64,000 nucleotides of DNA from Hyalella azteca (Eukaryota > Arthropoda > Malacostraca > Amphipoda > Hyalellidae), in the NCBI RefSeq assembly GCF_000764305.2, contig NW_025935155.1:6259-70258 (forward strand), written 5' to 3'. The notes beneath the pieces were generated by a model. It saw only the letters and a list, made by a program, of their open reading frames with translations, made no database searches and was not told where the DNA came from. How positions within the stretch are numbered: the first letter of the stretch is position 1; each line of letters begins with the position of its first letter. Below, piece after piece: positions 47,285 to 59,700 of the stretch. The position numbers were made by a program, and so were the translations under genes.

Positions 47285-47478
47285 CTAAGCCAAGTTGTTG
47301 TGCCCAGACTCGGGCGTGCTGCTAAGCAGAGGGTCGGGACTGACTGGATCAGTTGAAGCATCTCCGTAAGATCTTTGCCTGAGACTTTGTTTCCTGATGT
47401 TATGCCGCTTGTGGAAGTTCATTATGGCGTCCAAATTGCGCGTGTCTACGAGCACCATCACGTCCTCCGGCACGTCAT
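47285..47478 (-). CDS. Gene B exon 21': duplicated last coding exon
   Basis: Tandem copy of exon 21, 291 bases downstream. The differences seen in the exon are synonymous (for example AGG for AGA, CTT for CTC), so both exons give the same C terminus. It keeps an acceptor (GAACAG). It could be a spare terminal exon, an alternative polyadenylation unit, or an assembly duplication. Confidence 0.6.
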
Positions 47479-47575
47479 CTGTTCATCGTTGCAATAATGT
47501 TCGAAATTAGAAATAATAATGCAGGCAACACTATCTCTATTACACTTTCAATAACTCTCTATTCTCGAATCACTT

Positions 47576-47769
47576 CTAAGCCAAGTTGTTGTGCCCAGAC
47601 TCGGGCGTGCTGCTGAGCAGAGGGTCGGGACTGACTGGATCAGTTGAAGCATCTCCGTAAGATCTTTGCCTGAGACTTTGTTTTCTGATGTTATGCCGCT
47701 TGTGGAAGTTCATTATGGCGTCCAAATTGCGCGTGTCTACGAGCACCATCACGTCCTCCGGCACGTCAT
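47576..47769 (-). CDS. Gene B exon 21: last coding exon (upstream copy)
   Basis: 194 nt, phase 1, ending at TAG. Encodes [20 protein letters not shown], a basic segment and a Ser/Pro-rich end ([18 protein letters not shown]). This copy is met first by the transcript. A second, almost identical copy follows at 47478-47285. No AATAAA signal was seen within about 300 bases. Confidence 0.85.
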
Positions 47770-50700
47770 CTGTGCATCGTTGCAATAATGTTCGAAATTA
47801 GAAATAATAATGCAGGCAACACTATCTCTATTACACTTTCAATAACTCTCTATTCTCGCGTGAAATCTAAAAAATCAACAATTTCTTGAATCTTGTGTGA
47901 ATGGGAATTTCCGTTAGACTTGTTAGACAACTTGATGACGTAATAAACTTTATAAATGGGTTTACACACTTGGCCACTTCCTTTTCAGTTACTAACCGCC
48001 ACTATTTACCGTGATACTGGCCTCGTGTACAGACACTAGCTATTGGTTACGGAAGGATTCATTGGCCAGCACCCTTAACAAGAGGCCAGTTGTACGATAA
48101 TTAGTCGCGATTATAGCCTCAGAAAATTGTGGCAGCTGCAAGCACCTTCAGCTCAGAATTTAGTACGGATTCAAACTCACGGGTAAGTTAAAAACGTTTG
48201 AGATTATCCAGCATGCATAAAATTTTGACATCTTGGTTAGAATTCCTAATTTCTACATTATTACTATTCGTTTATAATCTTGTGTTTTGGAAGCAATAAA
48301 TGAAGAGAATATTGCGAATCCTGGACGACGAGTTTACTGTTAAACTGACCTGATACATCCCGGTGGAAATCCCTGAAAAGATAAATTACAATTAAAATGT
48401 TGTCTAGTAGCAAAATTTAATTGTATGGTAGAAAGGCATGGCATAACGTAGTATATGCTTACTAATATAACAGACTTAGCCTTAGCTGTTGATCGTTGAT
48501 GGAACAAACGACCGTCGAGAATTACATGATGCAGAATTTTTATAATTTGTCTCAGGCTGGGAGGTGCCTCTGACAATACTAGTATTCAATCCAATTAAAT
48601 TCAATCCAATTCATCAATTCAATCATATTCAATCCAATTCTTAAATTCAAATATATTCAATCCAATTATTTTCAATCCAATTCTTTAATCCAATCATATT
48701 CAATGCAACTATAAAAGAAACTCACTCGTAGAGCTCAGGCAGACCATGGTAGTCTGAGGGCCTGTGAGACGACACGTATTGGCCCTGACCGCCGCCCGCG
48801 TGGTCGGCTTCAGCAGCCAGACGAGCGAGGCGCTTGGCGTGGTCCCTCCGCCGGTCCATGTGCTTCATCATGTCTTGGTCATCCTCGTCCAGCAGGTTCT
48901 TGTTGCAAGTGTAGTGAAGCTGCGAAGATAACAACATTATAACCACAACATTTAATTAATGAGAATATTAACACCCTTTTATGCATTTTTTTTCCAAAGA
49001 TTGATGTTTCCGTTGAATTTCACGTTGAGTGCCGCACGACCCAAAAGGCCCAGAAACGGCCAATCCCGCAAACAAAAAGCGCAATAATTCAATACTTGGT
49101 TGTAAATTTATAGGGTCTGGTGCAAAAATTTAATGCTTTTTTTCGTACTTTTTGACATTTAATAAGGTAGTACTGCCAGAATAAATTTTTGTAAACCAAC
49201 GCCTTTTAAAAAGAATGAATCGCATGAATTTGTCTAGGAAGAAGACCCTGTAACCCACCGGTGGGTCGTCTCGCACTCAAAGTGATGTTATTGAAGGACA
49301 TCTTACGGTGTATGGCTTTATGATATATTCAAGGCGATCGTAACCTTATTGAAGGCGTTATTGTTGATAGCCTTGAGCAAAATCTTGGCATCCTCCTCTC
49401 TGGAGTACGCGCCGCCGCTGCCTTTGGACGTTCTCGACCCCGTGCTGGAAGGCGCCAGGCTGTGTCTGGCGGAACTCCGCCGCCGCTGGCTGCTTCTGCT
49501 GCCTCTGTCAGGGATGTCGGGAAGAAAAAGATGAGTTGAATTATTGATGGGTGTATCAAGATTTAACCGAAATAGTTCATAGCTGGAAGGACTTAGTCAA
49601 TATGTTTTAGTCCATCAGTCTACCTGGTCAACACATGTTTTAAGATCGGTAAATTATGTCGTGTGTTACATATTGACATTCTTCAAAGCCGGAAGGACTC
49701 CGTCTATATGTTTTAGTCCATCAGTCCATCTGGTGTTCCAAGACATTGTGATGGTGAGAAGAGACCATTTTTTGAAAACTTTTCAATAAATAAAGTACAA
49801 AAAGCAAGAATATTATATATGGTACGCGAGAAGATTGCTTCTATGACTGATTTTTTACTAAGCTTTCTATTTTTTCACAAAATTGTTAACTGCTTAAGAC
49901 ATTATAATCTGGCCACGATTTTCAACTAGTGCCTCACGCCACGATCCTGGTCTCAACGCCCACCCTTAAATTAAAGCAGTAAACCGAATTATGTGCGAAT
50001 TGATTACGACATGACGCAAATAAAAGGACATTCTGACGTCCAAAATGCATAAACCGATAACATGCGTAAGAAAAGGAAAGTTTGGGAACCACAGTGCCAG
50101 AATGAACGACTTACAAGCTGACATTGTAATGACCAGCCTTAAATAATTTATTTAATCAGCCAGAAAATGTAACAATACGTAAAGCAAATCTAACCTGTGC
50201 ACATGCAAGCTGCTGCCGAGGTAGGAGTTCATGGGGATGTCGAGCTCGCCGGACACAATACTGTAATGAATCAAGATACTATTTAATGGTATCTGTTCAT
50301 AGGTTTGTACAAGTATTCATAGTCCATCGGTTTGTACAAGTAGTCTGTTAGTTATGAAGAAATCTGTGCTTTCAAAGTTCGAATAATTATTATCATTAGA
50401 AACAGATAGCTAAATATATGTAAAAAAAATATAAAAAAATCATAAATATAGATAAAGTATGAGATGAAAAATGTCAACTCCTGCGGTTAATAAGCAATAT
50501 TCATTTTTATTAATTATTGCAAATTATGAATAGTGAATGCTGCTATCAATATCATAAAAATTGCAATTCGTGCGGATAAAATTGTTGTTTCACAACTCGT
50601 CTGCGACTTATTTAGGATTTAGTAAATGGAAAAATAAAACTTCTCATCGGACATTGTTGCAGCAGATGCAGGCTGATTATGCCCAGTGTCTCAAATAATA

Positions 50701-53700
50701 AATTTTCTATTGTGTATAACAGAGAAGTATTTTCAACGATAAACTATCTTCAGTAATATACAACCTGCCTGGGCTGAACCATCAAAAAAGCTGTGTATGG
50801 TACCGAAGCGGCCCAGGTAAACGTAGCGGCCAATTTTTGTCTTTGATTTGCATGTTAAGCTTGATTGCGTCAGTGATTGACTGACTGAGTAAAAAATTCT
50901 TAACCACTTTATAAAGTACGGCCGCTGTTCTTTATAAATAAGTTTCACAAGGCTATAACAATGAATAGCTAGTGGCTAACGAAGAATTACTTGTCTTGCG
51001 AGCCGCGTTGACTCTCGTAGATAGACTCTCCGTCGTTGACGTTCTGGCGCGACACTGACAACGCTTGCATGGTCTTCTCAATAATGATGCTGGGGCCGTA
51101 CAGGTTAGCGTAGTGCTCCCTGCAACCAGCAAAATGTTAAGCCGTTTATTATCAGTATATTTGATCATAATAATGCTTTTTCACATGTTTGCGAAAGATT
51201 TTTGCGATATTTTCTCAATTTTAAATATAATATAGAATCTGTTTCTATAGGAATTTTTATATACAATGTTTGTATTATATTAAGAAATTTAATATAATAT
51301 TTTTTATTATATTTGCTAATATGATTGAAATGGGGTAATTTAACAGCTATTAGTGCACATTTTTTATCATTAAACTAGATTATATTAAACAATTATATAA
51401 ATATGTCAATTAGGCTCACGTAATAGCTATTTTCTCGTATAATTTTTTGAGTGGGTCTTCCTTGGTGGGGATGGTGAACCATTTCATGAAGTACTTGTCA
51501 TTGACGGCCTTCAGGTACGCCTGCACGTTGGGAAAGAAAATTTATTTAAAAATATCTTTGCACATTTTCAAAGATAAATATCATTACACCGTTTCGATAG
51601 ATAATTAGTTAATATCAGCACAGTTCCCGCCGTTCATATATACATGTAACATAATCATCTTTCTGGATAAGAAATTAATTTTGAACAATATTGTTGCTAA
51701 AGAAAAATATTTTTAAAGCACTCACCCTGACTTTGTTGTCACCGATCTGGCCGATGACCTCCTCGATGCCGGCCATCATCGTGTCCACCACCTTCAGGTT
51801 GACCTCCTCCAGCAGCTGCCGGGGCCTTTTTGACTTCATCGCCACTTTCAGGAAATTAACCAGAGGCCCTACAGTGATGCCCTGACCGAAAACAAATATA
51901 AATTTTTATATACTATAATTTGTGAAGTTTTTAAATAATAGTTCAAAAACAAATATGAATTTTTAGATACTCTTATTTGTGAAGTTTTTAATTAATAGTT
52001 CAAAAACATAAAAAAACTTAGCTCCTACATGAAACTTCAGTATGCTAAGCCATATGTATAAAGAGGCGAAGATAACCGAGTGCATAAATAAACATATAAT
52101 GTAAATCTAACTAGAAAATCCACCTGAGGAGCCCCATAGGTAAAAAAAAACTCTGAACCTCACTCGAAATGAATTCAACCTTGAGTCGCAATTAATGAGC
52201 TTGGAATATTTGTACCTGCATTTACGAAGCCAAGCAACACGGCGATGAAATACCTAATCCTACTGGAAGAAAACCATACAGAAGACTATCTTAATTATGC
52301 AGGAAATAACTCATACAAATGAATCCTAAAATTGTGCAGGCCTCCGTCTCTTACCTGCACGAATACTGTAAAAAGGATGACGGCAAGCGTAGCTGTGATG
52401 AAAAGTTCTTTGTGTTCAAACTCTGATGGTAACAACTTGACGAGCGAGAAAGCCACGGCGCCTCGCAGTCCTCCGTAAGCCAGGATGAGCTGTTCAGCTA
52501 TGCCGATGGGGTTCAGGCGATAGTGGTTCGTGATCGGCGCCAGAAGCAACGTGACTGTCGGCATCAATATTATCAATATGCAGAGCAATCTGGAGGTGTT
52601 CTGAAATTTACCATCATTATTTGCTCGATTTATTCAATTTCGTTATGTTTACCTTGAAAATTCCGACATAAAGGTTCCGTATTATTGCAGTTAATATGTT
52701 AATTTTTTAATAAATTTTTTGTTTCAGAGGATAATTTGCAATAAAAAGCAAAATAATTTTGATATTTTTGTTATAAAATTGTCAAATATAAAAGCGGAAA
52801 AATGCAGAAGACTAAGATCAGTCCAGAGGACTATGGCATTCACAAATAGATCGCTGGCTTCCAGATAAAACTCACTCATAACTCTGGCGATGAAGCAGAG
52901 CACGAGCGTCCAGACTATAAAGCCCGTCTGCCATGCATGTTGTTCATGCACCAGCACCATGCCCAGGAACATGAAGATGATCGTGTCGCTCGTGGCGCTG
53001 CACGTAACACAACGATAGTTAGTATCTTAGCTTAAAACTTTTAGGTCTCAGATGAAAACTATAATTGCTGGGAACCTAAATTATTAATAGCTGTAAAATT
53101 ACGACAGGCCTGGTGTTAGAATGGCTTTTTGTTTGTACGAGTCACGGTATAAGCCATCTTAAGTAGTTTCATCTGCTTACTCAAACAGACAGTGCTAATT
53201 AAGTACTAAACCTAAACAGCAGGCCTATTTTTCAGCGCGCCGACATCACTATGATATGAACATGAACTATGATGGCCAAAGGCTACACTTCTACCTAAAC
53301 TTAAAATGGACTGGATCACAATGAGTCCTTCTAAGGCTTGGGACTCTCAAGCTATTCCACTGTAAATGAAGTGAATCAAGGTTGATACAATGGGGTCAGA
53401 TGTGATACGAAGTGAGTCAAACAAACTCACGCGTTAAGGAAAGAAATTTTTATTAATGATTTTAAATGAAGACTAGATTTGTTGAGCCTTGAAGGAAGTA
53501 TTGATTTAGACTACTTCCATACTCCTCCCGATTTTCTGAATTTAAAACAAAATTTCGAAAAAATTACTCTGGTGATTGTTATATTATGAGAAGTATAATC
53601 ACTGCTACTGTTGATGTGATGATTGAGTTAGCATTACCTGGCCATTTTGATGAAGTATTTGACGGTCGTGTAAGACTTTTGTGAGATGTTGGGATACGCA

Positions 53701-56700
53701 TACTGCGCCTGTGTCAGCCCTGCCACTATCAGGCTGTTGAGAGAATAATGCTCATTAACTCATTTTAATGAACGCTTTATAACCCTTGAACCTAGGATAA
53801 TTTGCAGCCATAGTTGCATTGAATGAACTAGTTTATTTTATTTAATATTTAAAAATCCATTTTTAAAATACAGCTTCCTGCAAAAATGCTTTTACCTCGT
53901 AATTAGTCTTAAATTAACAAGTATTGTTGAAGTTGCTTGAAACGCATTCAAGTGAGTTCCTTTTAATTTAAAAGCGCAAGCAAGTTTCTCCTTTGTTTTT
54001 AATATAAAACAATCGAAAATTTGAATGCCTAAATTTGAATAATATAATAAAAAATATTTGAATGAATTTTTAAAAGTCAGATCCAGGTAATATACCAATA
54101 AAATAAGGATCGGAGATACGCGCTTCAATTGACCTTATATAATACTGTATTTACAGAATCAGCCCAAAAATACACAAATTACACGAACATTTTAAACATG
54201 GTGCATACAGCTAGCGGTCATTGCGCAATTGCGCACTTTTCTCCTTGAAGAAGAATTTATTAACCTAGTTATTAGATGAATGAAGAATGTATAGATGCCT
54301 GTTCAGTGAGTCTTTTGTACATTCTAGTAACTCTTCCAGTAAGAATTGTTCCGCCTATGATTTTAGAATGCAAAAACATTGATGTAGAAAAATTAATATA
54401 TATATACAAATACGGTAGAAGCTTATTGCTCGAAATAGGTAGTAATTGTGTCTGGCATCAAGTTTGCATCAACTGAGTAGCGGTTTTATAGATACGCTAC
54501 CTGATGATGCCGGAGAAGTGGAAGACCTCGGCTGTGATGTAGGCGAGGTAAGCGAAGCCCAACACCGCCAGTGGCTCCACCACTGCATCAATATAGGTAC
54601 TCATCGAATTACTTCACATCTTCATTTTAGATGACTTGTTAATAGATTTGTCTTTAATGATACAGATAGTTTTATTTAGTTTCGGTTTTGGGGATAATTG
54701 GTAAGACCTCGACAATGATTAGTTAACGTTTTTTAATGCGTTATTTAAGGTAAAAGAACTTTTCCTGGCTAGACCCAACCTTAGTAAAATTGTAAAAAAA
54801 AGTTTATAAAACTATTTTCTACACCACTAACTCTAACTCTAACCCTAATCCAACGAGGTTTTCGTTATTTAGCATGTCGCAGAATAGCATTCAATTTTTT
54901 TTTTGTGTCTCACTATTAGCAAATACTAATCATAGGTAGATTCTGCGACATGGGTGCATTCCGGGACAGTAATTGTGCGACATTTTGTTGCACAATATGC
55001 CAAAAAGGTCGCACTATTGTCGAAAGTATGACTAACTTTTTGATCGAACAATTCCGCGACACGGTTATCCGGGAATTAGATGAAGCCTGTAGCACAATAC
55101 TCCTACTTATGCATATACAGATATATAGATTTATATTTTACGCTCAATAGATTTATCTCCACATATATATTTTTAAAAGATAGTCAAAATGTTTATCTTT
55201 CAAGCATGTAACTTATTGTTCGGCAATTGAGTTTGAGCGAAACAAACAGCGAATAGGTCAATGATATTATTATTGACTTTTTAATATTAGATAAACACGA
55301 ACAGGTTAGTCAAATTAAAATAGTAACTAAATTTAAATGAAATTCTTCTTGCATGAATCATATTAAATACTTTTGTGAAGAATATTGAAAAATTTCATAA
55401 AAAGTAGCATTTGTTTTGAATTCGAGCCACTACGGGAGTTTTGGCCGAAACTCATTCGTGACTTTTTTGTCGAAAAAGAAGTGCGATGTTTCCTCACGGA
55501 TTTCAATAGCAAATTTCATTTACGAGACTTTTGGGAAGATAAACGATAGAAACGTTTCAACTGACCTCGCACCGTGCCTGTGAACTTGGTGAAGAAAGCG
55601 GTGAGGATGCCAAAGAAGAGACCGATGATAGAACCACCGATCACCACAACAAAGAACGCTACCACCGATAGCACGTAGTCTGTCGCAGTGACTGTCGACA
55701 TCTGCACGTCCAGAGATTGACTAAAAAGATCACATTTGACTTAATATAGTGAGTGGTAAAGGAGCGGAATATCCGGGTCTTCTAGTTCGTATTTTAATAG
55801 TCTAATTTCAAACTTGATTATTTCACGGCTCAAATTTGACTCTGGTCAAGAAATGATGATTGAAATTCTATCCAAGTAATACGATTTATAATACGAAGCT
55901 TAAACGAAGCTTATAACCGTTATAATACGATACTTAAAACCGTAGATATTTTAGCGGAAATATCGAATATAAGAGACGTGTGAGCGAGTTTTAATGCATC
56001 GCACCTTCATGACTGCAGAAAGCATGTTGTACAGGACGACCGTGACGCCGTCGTTGAGCAAACTCTCGCCGAAGACGAGAAAGTACAAGCCGCTGTTGAC
56101 GCCAATTTCTTGAAAGATACTTAGCACCGCTACTGGGTCGACGGCGCTGATCAGCGACGAGAACACCAGGGATTCTTTCAACCTGAGCGGAAAATAAAAA
56201 ACAATGTTTTCCAGTTCGAATGTGTCACAGATTTGAGCCGGAACTAAGGAAATAGAATCGTTTGGTGCTGTCCTTACGCCACTTGCACACGCATGGACGT
56301 AGCAGTTCCCTGGCCAGCGCAATAGCTCTGCGTGAAAATTGGCCGCCGTTGCTGCTTTGAATAATAACGAATATTGTTAACGGAATGGTGCTTTGGGCAA
56401 GCGAGATGGCAATGCAGCGGCGGAGCAAGTTTGCGTATGACCAGCAAGCATAGTTGTTATATCTTAATTATAGGTATATAGTTACACTGTATTCGTTTCA
56501 CGTTAGTTTAATAATAATAAAACGTAACATTTAATAATTTATTTGGAATTATTGTAGGGTAAAGAAATATCCGTTTGTGAATGAAATAGTGAAATAAACG
56601 AGGTTCACAACGAGTCGTGTCAGAGTCACAAAACTTTAATGCTAAATCTAAGGCCCGTCCCACACTTCTGGTCGTAGTTCGTTTGCAAGTAGAAAATTTT

Positions 56701-59700
56701 ATATAGACAAACTAAACAATTTGTTGAACAAGAAACGAAACAAATATATTTCAGTTAAGAAGTGTAACCTGATTTCGAAAAAGTCGCCGATGGTTCTGCT
56801 TTCCCCGCGAATTGTCCTTCGTGCAGCAGTGATTTCAGAAACATACTTAGGTATCCGTCTTTTGTTTAATGAAAGTATATGTTGAGCTTTTATTACTTAT
56901 ATTTTTTGTAGAAGAACATGCAGATGGATGTCTGTTCGCTGGTGATTAGTTAATCGCTTGCATTTTTATAATTTTATCATTTTTTAAATTTTTTTCTCTA
57001 AAATGTGTGCAGCAAAAAAAAGTAATGCATCTAATGTAAATTTAAACATTTTGTTTATACACTAATTGAGTGTTTTCTAATTTGTACACCACCCACGTTT
57101 CTTTTTTCGAAACAGGTTATTTTCATGGAATAAATAAGGAGCTATCAGTTTTAATAAATAATCTGTAAAAATCGGGGAAATGTCTAACACTGAGGAAAAT
57201 TTCTTAATTGACTTGAAGATTGCAAAGTAAATTTTTGAAAGGCCTAATTTTCGCAAAATTTCTGAAAGCTCCGATGAGAATTGGGGGAAAGATCATTGAT
57301 ATAAGTCAGAAGTCAGTTCAATTACTACAGATAAAGAGAAATATGGAACAAATGAAAGTAAAACCTGACCAACTAGTATCACACAATAATGATGCAATAT
57401 AGCGAAACAATTGCGATCTAATCTCCCAATATAATTATGATACAAGTCTGTTCAATAATATGGCAATAAAGCACAATCTTTTTAATCACTTGAAAAGTCT
57501 ATGTAAATAGAATAAAAATCTATGCCGTATATGTAAAAAAAAACTGGAAATTAGCCACAATAGTTGAGTTCATCATAGTTATGTTAGGACTCACGTTAAC
57601 GTGATCTCACCCATTCCCCCAGACGTCGCCAGACCCCAGAGACAGACCCCTATGAGAAATAGAGACGAAAGTGTTCAGTGTGAAGACTCGGCTTGTATGT
57701 GAGACCAATAATTCAAGAAAATAAACACAGGACCTCAACAATTGGAAGAAAATTTTGGTTTCCATGACAAAATATCAAAAATATAATCTAAAATATCATG
57801 CTATATATGGTAAAACACCTCAGAAATATTACAATGATCAAAATTATATTTTAGGCGGAAAGAGAAACTGAAATTATAAACAAAGGATTTGCAAATAAAA
57901 AATAAGCAAGACATAACACAGCATTTACATGATTGATGAAATGCAGAATCATCACCAGCTTATATCTATGAGTGACCTCAGGAAAAATTGAGTTTCATAC
58001 AGATTTCATGCTTAATTTAGTGTTTATTATTGTATCAAGATTATTGCATCGCTACGAGTGGTTTGAGTGTTCGATTAAGGGGCATTATGTGGTTCAATTC
58101 TGTTTCCGCGTAATATAGCGTTTCTCCTTGTGCTGTAAAGTTTTAATTACTTTAAAGTACTTCCCTCATTAGACATTTATCTCGAAGCACTCACCTATAA
58201 AGAAGGCGTTCATCAAGGTACCCTGTTCAAGAAGGGAAGGTTAATTAGTTTTGATTGCAGTCAAAACTCCTAATCGTCATTATTTATATTCCATTAAGAT
58301 CTATAGAGAGTAAAGAGGGGCAAATACTTCATGAACCAGGGAGAGACCCAGCTTCATTCAACAACCTAAGCTTCTTTACTATGGATCAAATAAGTATACC
58401 AGAACTCACAAATACAGCGAACACGAGCACCGTGCCGAGGTTGTCGAAGAAACAGCGGTCGTGGAGGCTGTATGCCGACTCCAGGATAATGCTGTAACAT
58501 TATCGTCAGTCATGTATCCAAAATAAATTAAAAACACAATTAACTTCCTATGCCTCATTTGCTCAAGTGATTTCCATTGTTTAGTTGTAGGTAAATAATA
58601 ATGTACGGTTATGATATCACAGTTCCCACGTATGCAGAGTTAGAAGTAGAAAACTTTGGTTATATATTCAGCTAGATATCTTGATATAAAATTAGAAACA
58701 TGAAGCACGGTATTGTGATGTGGGTGTGGCAGGATCACTCACGGCGGCAGCAGTACCATGAAGAACACCTGACTCATGTAGCGGGGGATATGAAGCATGA
58801 TATGATGACCAGGATATTACATGATCACTCACGGCGGCAGCAGCACCATGACTCTTGTAGCGGGGGATATGAAGCATGATATGATGACCAGGATATTACA
58901 TGATCACTCACGGCGGCAGCAGCACCATGAAGAACGCCTGACTCGTGAAGCGCGGGAAGGTCACGGCGCTCGCACAGTCCGTGTCTCCCTCGGCACTGAG
59001 GGGAGAACCCAAGCATTCAAGCTTACTTCCTAGTCCAGGCAACCGTTAATTCTTAGAGAAATAACAATTAATGGACTATAACTAAAAGACTTGCATAATT
59101 AGAGCTATAACTAATAATATATATTGAGAACAAGAGTTAATTGAGATATAACTACTGCCTAGCTATAAAAGTTTAAAACATCCAAGTACAGTATATCCGC
59201 AATATACATTTGTGGAATTCTGTAGAAAAGACAAAGCTAACATCAACCCATCCTCTACCTAGCTAAATTACAATAATTATAATAAAACTTTATATAATGT
59301 ATCATATTGATAATATAGGCCATATACAGGCCATGGGCCTATTTCTTCAACGCCGACACTTCTATAGAGTACCCGCCAGAGTAGTGGACAAGCAGCCCCA
59401 TGAGGACGCCCAGCACGATGAGCAGACACGACTCCGGCACCCGGCTGGACAGCCAGTGCATCTTGTGGAACACTGCGGGTTGTGCGTGGAACCAAAATGT
59501 CACGATAGGCTACTTAAAAACTTAAGATAATGTATATTTGTCCCGTAATCTCTAGTTTCCACATCGTTTTGTTGTTAAAAGTCATTTTGACATTCATAAA
59601 TATTCTGTTGGGGCATTTTGAACTTCTTTCCCATGACAAAGTGGAATTTAATATCGTGTAAAAATCATTGAATGCTCGTTTTCATGATTTAACTTAGGTT

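Larger units (their letters stand above)
47278..47862. repeat. 291-bp tandem duplication carrying gene B last exon
   Basis: Two head-to-tail copies (about 47278-47568 and 47569-47862), each holding the whole last coding exon, its acceptor and about 90 bases of intron. Only about three base differences were counted, so the event is very recent or an assembly artefact. Confidence 0.9.

Noticed and set aside
52555..52600. Earlier acceptor for gene B exon 13 at 52601
   Set aside because: It is followed by an open frame but its phase disagrees with exon 12 and would add residues absent from the family; the acceptor at 52555 restores both.
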